The translations under genes were made by a program, and so were the position numbers. Of a DNA stretch of 64,000 bases, positions 57,680 through 64,000 are shown piece by piece. The stretch spans positions 64,972,542 to 65,036,541 of the forward strand of contig CM068584.1 of assembly GCA_035048485.1 (NCBI GenBank). Reading direction: 5' to 3'. Positions within the stretch are counted from its first letter, which is position 1, and every line of letters begins with the position of its first letter. The notes below the pieces were generated by a model. That model made no database searches, was not told the origin of the DNA, and saw only the letters and a list, made by a program, of their open reading frames with translations. Origin of the DNA: Pteria penguin. Taxonomy: Eukaryota; Mollusca; Bivalvia; Pterioida; Pteriidae.

Positions 57680-58123
57680 ATGGGACGTCAATCTGTACAA
57701 GAAAAGAAAAAACAACGAAGTTTGAAAAGGAAAGCAAAACGACTTGAAAAGGCAATTAATCAACCATTCAATTCCCTTATTACAGATGAGGAAAATGATG
57801 CCACTTCAGAGAGTTATCAATTTATATCTGGTAGTAGCAGATCTTACTGTGTTAAAGATAACTTAAAATATATTGAAAAGGAATAAAGAAAGAAAAAACA
57901 AAAGATTTACATGTATGTACTAGTAAAGTCAGGAAAGAATCTGACTACATGACAGCAAAAGACCTTTTTTCTGCAGATGACCGAGAAGTGGTCAAACTGA
58001 AAAAAGAATTAGAAGATGAAATATGTAAAAGAAAGAAGTGTTTAAATTTTACCAATTATTGTGTACATTTAGTAAAGTTTTATAGAAATAAATTAAGTCA
58101 TTGTAAAATCTGTAAAATGTAAA
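57680..58123 (+). pseudogene. Lysine-rich coiled-coil reading frame, frameshifted, unidentified
   Basis: An ATG at 57680 opens MGRQSVQEKKKQRSLKRKAK...; it stops at 57884. The adjacent frame then gives DLHVCTSKVRKESDYMTAKD...DREVVKLKKELEDEICKRKK...HCKICKM, ending TAA at about 58123. The join lies in an A-rich tract (57880-57898), so one indel could unite the two into a protein of about 147 residues. It is highly basic with heptad-like L/K spacing and a terminal CKIC. I do not recognise it. It sits 411 bases upstream of, and in the same direction as, the transposase, so it may be its accessory ORF. Confidence 0.45.
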
Positions 58124-58533
58124 GTCCTTTTGTGAATATTATTCGTAATGAGTGTTTGAACATTAAGGTCATTTAATTCTTATTTGATTTGTAAACATAA
58201 CAAATAGAAAACTGCCATCACAGTAGAGACATAACATTTAATCTGCAGCAACAATTATAGAAAAAATGCTTTGAAAAAAGAATATAATTTAAAGTCTTTT
58301 TATTATATAATTTGTTATTTTCATGATTGTATTAAACTATAATTTTCTCATTGTATGTTTTAGCTCTCCTTGTCTAAAACCAGTCAAGCTGCTTATAAAT
58401 GAGATACGCCGTCATCTGCCTGTCTGTCAGTCTGTCTTGTTTTAGAATTACGATTTTTTATTGATAATTGTGAATCTGCTGTATATTTATATAGATACAG
58501 AATATTTTATAGATTGATTATCTCTGGATAAGT
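58124..58533. other. Spacer between the two reading frames, no gene seen
   Basis: AT-rich, with a degenerate repeat phrase GCCGTCATCTGCCTGTCTGTCAGTCTGTCT at about 58408. Confidence 0.45.
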
Positions 58534-61485
58534 ATGTCTGAAAAACGTAAACTGTCATTTTTACATATTGCTCAAAGAAAAAAACATTCCAGGAAAGAAT
58601 GTCCTGGTTGTAAATGTTCATTTACAGCAAGATATTTTCTAACCCATAGAGAGAAAAATTTTATAAATAATGTATGGGCTTGTTCTAAAAAGCAAAATCA
58701 TGATTCCTCTCATTCTAATATATTGCAAAGTGATGATGATATTTTATTAGAAAATAATTCATCAGATGAAAATATATGTTCTCAGAGAATATCTGAAGTT
58801 TTCTCATCCCACATGAAAAAAAAAGAAAAGTAACAGCAAGTTTAATATTAGTACATTAACAGAATCTGATAGTGAGGATGAGGTATGGAATAGTATATCT
58901 GTTGATGATTTAGATTTAGATTTACAAGTTTCAGATAAAAAAGAAAAGATGACTCATTCAGACCTTGTTCCTAATCAGAATATTTCATTAGGAACTCTTT
59001 TAATATGGTTATGTGTATTCCTTTGTTCCTGGCAAGCATTTTGTAAGCTTCCAGATTCTGCAATGAATAGTTTATTGTCATTTTTATCAGATTTTTTCCA
59101 TACAGTTGGAAAAGATTCTATAATTTTGTCAAGTTTTGCTGCTGCTTTTCCAGGATCAATTTATTTATTGTGGAATAGAGTAGGTTTGACTAAAGATAAT
59201 TTTCAAAAGTATGTTGTCTGTAGAAAATGTTTTTCTATTTACTCATATGAAAGTTGCCTTCTTACTATTGAAGGTCAAACAGTATCTGCTAAGTGTTCAT
59301 TTGTTGAATTTCCAAATCATACTCAGCCTGGTCGTAGAAGGCCTTGTGGGGAATTATTACTTAAACGGGTCACTCTTTTAGATAAAAACAACTAAACTCT
59401 ATCCCTTTAAAACATACTGTTATAAACCTATCAGTCAATCATTACAGGATTTAGTGAAACGCCCTGGATTTGAAGATCTCTGTGAAAAGTGGAGATCAAG
59501 AAAACAACAACCAGGTTTTATGACTGATGTTTATGATGGAAGAATTTGGAATGAATTTCAAACTAGTGATAAAAATTGTTTTCTAAAACAGCCCCGAAAT
59601 TATGCATTGATGCTCAATTTAGATTGGTTTTCAACCTTTTGACCATGTCATATATTCCATTGGGGTACTTTATGCAGTTGTAATGAATTTGCCAAGAGAG
59701 GAAAGATTCAAATTAAAAAATGTTATGTTAATTGGTGTTATTCCACAATTTAAAAGAGAGCCCAGTGTGAATAGTTTTTATTTCTCCATTAGTTGATGAA
59801 CTTAAAAAAAGGTTGGACGGATGGATTTCAATTAACATCTTACAAAAGTCCAAACAAAAAGAATAAATTTAAAATGGCACTGCTTTGTGTTGGCTGTGAC
59901 ATTCCAGCAACACGCAAATTATGTGGATTTCTTAGGCCATTCAGCTACATATGGTTGCTCTAAATGTTTAAAAGAATTTCCTGGAATGGTTGGCAACAAA
60001 GATTATTCTGGTTTTGACATTGATAAATGGCCACCACGAACATTTGAAAATTACAAATCTTCTGTTTGCTTGTTAAAAGCAGCAAAAACACAAACGGAGA
60101 AAGTTGATCTTGAGAGCTCTTTAGGTGTAAAATTTTCAAAACTTAGTGAAATTGACTACTTTGACCCTGTGCGCATGTCGATTGTTGATCCAATGCACAA
60201 TCTATTTCAAGGAACAGCAAAGAAAATGGTGAAGTTGTGGCTAGATTTAAAGATACTAAATCCTTCTCAATTATATTAACCATGATTCAAGAACGAGTTG
60301 ATTCTGTAGATGCAGCAAGTAATATAGGGGCCATACCTAGAAAAATTGCTTCAGCTTTTGGGGGGTTCACTGCTGAACAGTGGAAAAATTGGACAATTTT
60401 TTTTTCAATTTTTGCATTAATGGACATTTTGCCCAAAACTGATCTTGAGATTTGGAGAAATTTTGTACTTGCCTGTAGGGTCATAACATCAAAATTTGTT
60501 TCTTCAGCAGATGTCAAAATGTTTGAAAGATTTATTATTGATTTTTGTAAAGGTTTTGAGAATGCTTATGGTGCTTCTTATGTCACACCAAATATTCATT
60601 TACATTGTCATTTATCTCAGTGTGTGCTGGATTATGGTCCAGTGTATTCTTTTTGGCTTTTTAGTTTTGAACGATATAATGGTCATTTGGGTAATATGCC
60701 TAACAATAGCAGGTCAATCGAGATGCAACTCATGCGACGCTTTACAAGAGATTCATTTGTAAATTCTATAGAACTTCCCTCACTCTATGCAGATTCGTTT
60801 ACACAACATTTTCTGTCACTGCAGAGAATATCTTCAAATAAAGCATTCTCTGATGCAGATGTTCTTAAAGTTCTATACATGTCTAAAAAAAAAGTGCACC
60901 AATAGTTGAACAGGATTGGCAAAAAAGCTCTGTATTTGAATGTATTATAAATCTTCATGCCATGTCCTTTCATCAGATGATTATGAATTTTTGAAAAAAA
61001 CATATTCTCATATCTATCCTAAGCTTCAAGAATCAATTTCATCTATGCCAAAGTCATTCAAAAAATGTCCAACAGTATTTTTTGGAGGAGAAATATATAG
61101 ATCATATCAATCACGACATAAACGTTCATCTTTTGTAATGGCTTACTGGCACTCTGCTAATGGACATATTTTAAGTGATGTTGGCACTGGTGACCTAATT
61201 CCAGGGGTTATACAATATTTTATTGAGCATAATCTTATTGTTGGAGATGAAAGTAGAGTGCATTTATTTGCCAAAGTCTTGTGGCTTATGCCCCTCCCAA
61301 ATTTGTACCGATATCACTGCGGAAAGCCTGTGGAAGTATGGACAAGGAATTTGTATGATATATTTGGAGCATCTGCATTTATTCCTGTTCAGCGCATTAA
61401 CTGTAAATACATTTGTGCAGATGGAAAACTTTACAACAAAAATGTTTCATTTATATGTCCTTCAATTAAGGGTATAAATATATAA
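58534..61485 (+). pseudogene. CACTA (EnSpm)/Tnp2-type transposase, multiple frameshifts
   Basis: Successive readings on one strand, each one indel apart, make a transposase of roughly 950 residues. The N-terminal zinc-type CPGCKC...H lies at about 58597, and an acidic linker (SDSEDE, about 58872) follows. Next are a hydrophobic segment (LGTLLIWLCVFLCSWQAFCKLP, about 58990), VVCRKC, the Tnp2-type core with LMLNLDWF (Asp near 59622), YGCSKC, IVDPMHNLFQGTAKKMVKLW (Asp near 60187), and GPVYSFWLFSFERYNG (Glu near 60669). The C-terminal part runs 60940-61485 (GEIYRSYQSRHKRSSFVMAY...VHLFAKVLW). These D, D and E positions are the likely catalytic triad by analogy with CACTA enzymes. Breaks near 58815, 59385, 59638, 59785, 59930 and 60280 often fall in homopolymers. 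The product would be a nuclear cut-and-paste transposase. TIRs were not located. Confidence 0.85.
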
Positions 61486-61559
61486 CGCTCCTGTACAAAA
61501 AGATTTGTGAAGTCATCTTTAAGTGCTTATTTTTTGTCCATTCATGAGTGAAGTTTTCC

Positions 61560-62969
61560 AGGAAATATAATGCTTACTTATTTGTTTATTCTGTTTTTTT
61601 TTATCATGAAGGATGTTTTGTTCCGTGCTACTTGGCTCTTGTGCAAAACTATAACACTGTACATATTAATGTTGATTCAATAGAAGGGTGTTTTATTCTG
61701 TGTCAGTTGGTTAAAGCCATCATGGAAGGATGTGTCTCTTTACCAATTTAGTTTGTTTAGAGTATTTTATTCCATGCCAGTTGATATCAAAGTGTAAGGC
61801 CGCCACATGGAATAGTGTTTCGTCCTGTGCCAGTTGGCTATTTAATGGCTTTCATGGAAGGATGTTTCACTATATGCCAGTTCAGTTTTTATACAAGGGG
61901 GTTTCATCCAGTGCAAGGTGGTTAAGGCTATCATTGAAAGATAAGTCACTTTCCAGATTTATTTTGTATATAGTATTTCATCCTGAGACAGTTGATTTCG
62001 AAATGTAAGGCCCTCAAGGAGTAGTGTTTGTCCTGTGCCAGTTGGTGAAGGCCATTATGGAAGGATGTGCATGTCACTTTGCCAAGTTGATTTTTTGTAG
62101 AGTTATTTCATCCTATGCCAGTTGATATTAAAGTGTAACACCCTCATTAATAGTGTTTCGTCCTGTGCCAGTTGGTTAAGGCCATCATGGAAGGATGTTT
62201 CACGTTGCGTATTAAATTTGTATAGAGTGTTTCATCTTATGCCACTTTATATCCAAGTGTAAGGCCCACAGGGAATAGTGTTTCGTCCTGTGCCAGTTGG
62301 CTTTGGCTTTCATGGAAGGATTTTTCACTATATGCCAGTTTAGTTTTCATAGAGAGGTGTTTTGTCCTGTGCCAATTGGTGAAGGCCATTATGGAAGGAT
62401 GTGCATGTCACTTTGCCAAGTTGATTTTTATAGTTATTTCATCCTATGCCAGTTGATATCAAAGTGTAACACCCTCATTAATAGTGTTTCGTCCTGTGCC
62501 AGTTGGCTAAGGCCATCATGGAAGGATGTTTCACGTTTCGTATTAAATTTGTATAGAGTATTTCATCTTGTGCCACTTGATATCCAAGTATAAGGCCCAC
62601 ATGGAATAGTGTTTCGTCCTGTGCCAGTTGGCTTTGGCTTTCATGGAAGGATGTTTCACTATATGCCAGTTAAGTTTTCATAGATAGGTGTTTTGTCCTA
62701 TGCCAGTTGATATCAAAGTGTAACACCCTCATTAATAGTGTTTCGTCCTGTGCCAGTTGGCTAAGGCCATCATGGAAGGATGTTTCACGTTTCGTATTAA
62801 ATTTGTATAGAGTATTTCATCTTGTGCCATTTGATATCCAAGTAAAAGGCCCACACGGAATAGTGTTTCGTCCTGTGCCAGTTGGCTTTGGCTTTCATGG
62901 AAGGATGTTTCACTATATGCCAGTTAAGTTTTCATAGATAGGTGTTTTGTCCTATGCCAGTTGATATCA
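61560..62969 (+). repeat. Higher-order tandem array, 254-bp period
   Basis: The basic phrase is GTTTCGTCCTGTGCCAGTTGG, each copy followed by one of several spacers: CTAAGGCCATCATGGAAGGATG, ATATC.AAGT.TAAGGCCCACA, CTTTGGCTTTCATGGAAGG or ATATCAAAGTGTAACACCCTC. Four such blocks (about 72, 52, 78 and 51 bases) form a 254-bp unit. ATTAATAGTGTTTCGTCC, for example, repeats at about 62478 and 62732. The left part (61600-62100) is more diverged and the right end enters the N gap. It starts right after the transposase stop. Confidence 0.85.
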
Positions 62970-63469
62970 NNNNNNNNNNNNNNNNNNNNNNNNNNNNNNN
63001 NNNNNNNNNNNNNNNNNNNNNNNNNNNNNNNNNNNNNNNNNNNNNNNNNNNNNNNNNNNNNNNNNNNNNNNNNNNNNNNNNNNNNNNNNNNNNNNNNNNN
63101 NNNNNNNNNNNNNNNNNNNNNNNNNNNNNNNNNNNNNNNNNNNNNNNNNNNNNNNNNNNNNNNNNNNNNNNNNNNNNNNNNNNNNNNNNNNNNNNNNNNN
63201 NNNNNNNNNNNNNNNNNNNNNNNNNNNNNNNNNNNNNNNNNNNNNNNNNNNNNNNNNNNNNNNNNNNNNNNNNNNNNNNNNNNNNNNNNNNNNNNNNNNN
63301 NNNNNNNNNNNNNNNNNNNNNNNNNNNNNNNNNNNNNNNNNNNNNNNNNNNNNNNNNNNNNNNNNNNNNNNNNNNNNNNNNNNNNNNNNNNNNNNNNNNN
63401 NNNNNNNNNNNNNNNNNNNNNNNNNNNNNNNNNNNNNNNNNNNNNNNNNNNNNNNNNNNNNNNNNNNNN
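62970..63469. other. Assembly gap (500 N)
   Basis: Exactly 500 N, a placeholder. It interrupts the 254-bp array on its left and borders the duplicated 15.7-kb segment on its right. Confidence 0.99.
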
Positions 63470-64000
63470 ATAAAATCAGTATCCTATTATATATCGAATT
63501 GAAGGAAAGATGGTGTGCATTAAATGACAAATGAGCTATATTTATATTAAAATTATGCTGTATGTAATTTTTTTAAAAAAAGTTTTCTGAATTTATATCT
63601 TCACAGCGGCCGTTTGGACATTGTGTTACCCCTTAAGTTTTTGCAGTATATAAGCGCTTCTGTCTTTGTCCATAAAATATGAAAAATATACGGTTACAGT
63701 GCATGTATCATTAAAACACTGGTGAGATTTAATCTTTGCATCGTGAGGGCTATAACTAATCATAAACGAAAAAGATAATGCCGTTCGACATAAACGAAAA
63801 ACAAAAACAGAAACACAGAACAAACAAAACAAACTGAAATATAACCCCCAAACAAGATAAATTAAGAAAACGAAACAAAATAAACTAAACAACACCAAGA
63901 AATTTGGGACTCAAGAGAGGTGTTACGAAACGGTATAAAAAACTGGAACCGAATTTAGTCTTAATTCCTAGGTTGAACGAAATGTGATTCATTAGTTTAT
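63470..64000. repeat. Second, indel-bearing copy of 15727-16226
   Basis: Same order and sequence as the first copy, with single-base insertions scattered through it (GGCCGTTTGGACATT versus GCCGTTGGACATT, TTACCCCTTAAG versus TTACCCTTAAG, GTGAGGGCTAT versus GTGAGGCTAT). There is no gene. Confidence 0.9.

Noticed and set aside
61560..62969. Readings such as SSCASWLRPSWKDVS repeated through the array
   Set aside because: They are translations of the 254-bp repeat, with inconsistent frames and no splice or start context.

Overview
This is animal nuclear DNA, most likely from a bivalve mollusc and probably oyster-like. It is AT-rich with no bacterial gene structure. The coding pieces are exons with GT-AG borders and decayed transposon genes. 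The dispersed families look like ones I associate with bivalves: tRNA-derived SINEs ending in GTGTGACGTAAAAC and GATTGATTG-type tails, CAGTGGCGGATCCAG miniature elements, and a repeat containing GGCATTCACGGCGGGTGTGG. The species assignment is inference. There are two 500-base N gaps (47501-48000 and 62970-63469).

Layout. 1-4880: local tandem duplications, a SINE, and a 1.7 kb foldback element whose arms are a palindromic 21-bp satellite around a Tc1/mariner transposase remnant. 4880-21480: intergenic DNA with several repeat families, SINEs, a 33-bp minisatellite (10.75-11.57 kb), a divergent tandem array (12.6-14.0 kb) and microsatellites. 21480-25290: two hairpin/foldback structures and a terminal-inverted-repeat element inside a direct duplication. 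26.5-41.5 kb: the only part with convincing host-type exons. Here two related genes for small cysteine-rich secreted or membrane proteins lie head to head. The minus-strand one has two recognised exons (29578-29344 and 27222-27112). The plus-strand one has five phase-compatible exons: signal peptide (34958-35193), cysteine-rich ectodomain (36243-36389, 37601-37637), transmembrane segment (39807-39994) and a choice of two terminal exons (40885-40928 or 41104-41303). A dead PHD-finger LINE (30.8-33.8 kb) sits between them. 41.6-44 kb: a LINE split by a Penelope-like retroelement. 44-57 kb: SINE fragments, miniature elements and a nest of inverted-repeat elements, one holding a FAR1/MULE-type fragment. 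57.6-61.5 kb: a CACTA/Tnp2-type transposon gene broken by several single-base frameshifts, followed by a 254-bp higher-order tandem array that runs into the second gap.

The most interesting candidate is the paired receptor-like gene family. Exon phases agree across both paralogues, the first coding exons match in length (235 versus 236 bp), and the two alternative last exons would switch an ITIM-like LxYxxL motif at the splice junction on or off. An assembly caveat applies: the last 531 bases (63470-64000) are an indel-ridden copy of 15727-16226, so frameshifts in this window may partly be sequencing errors.
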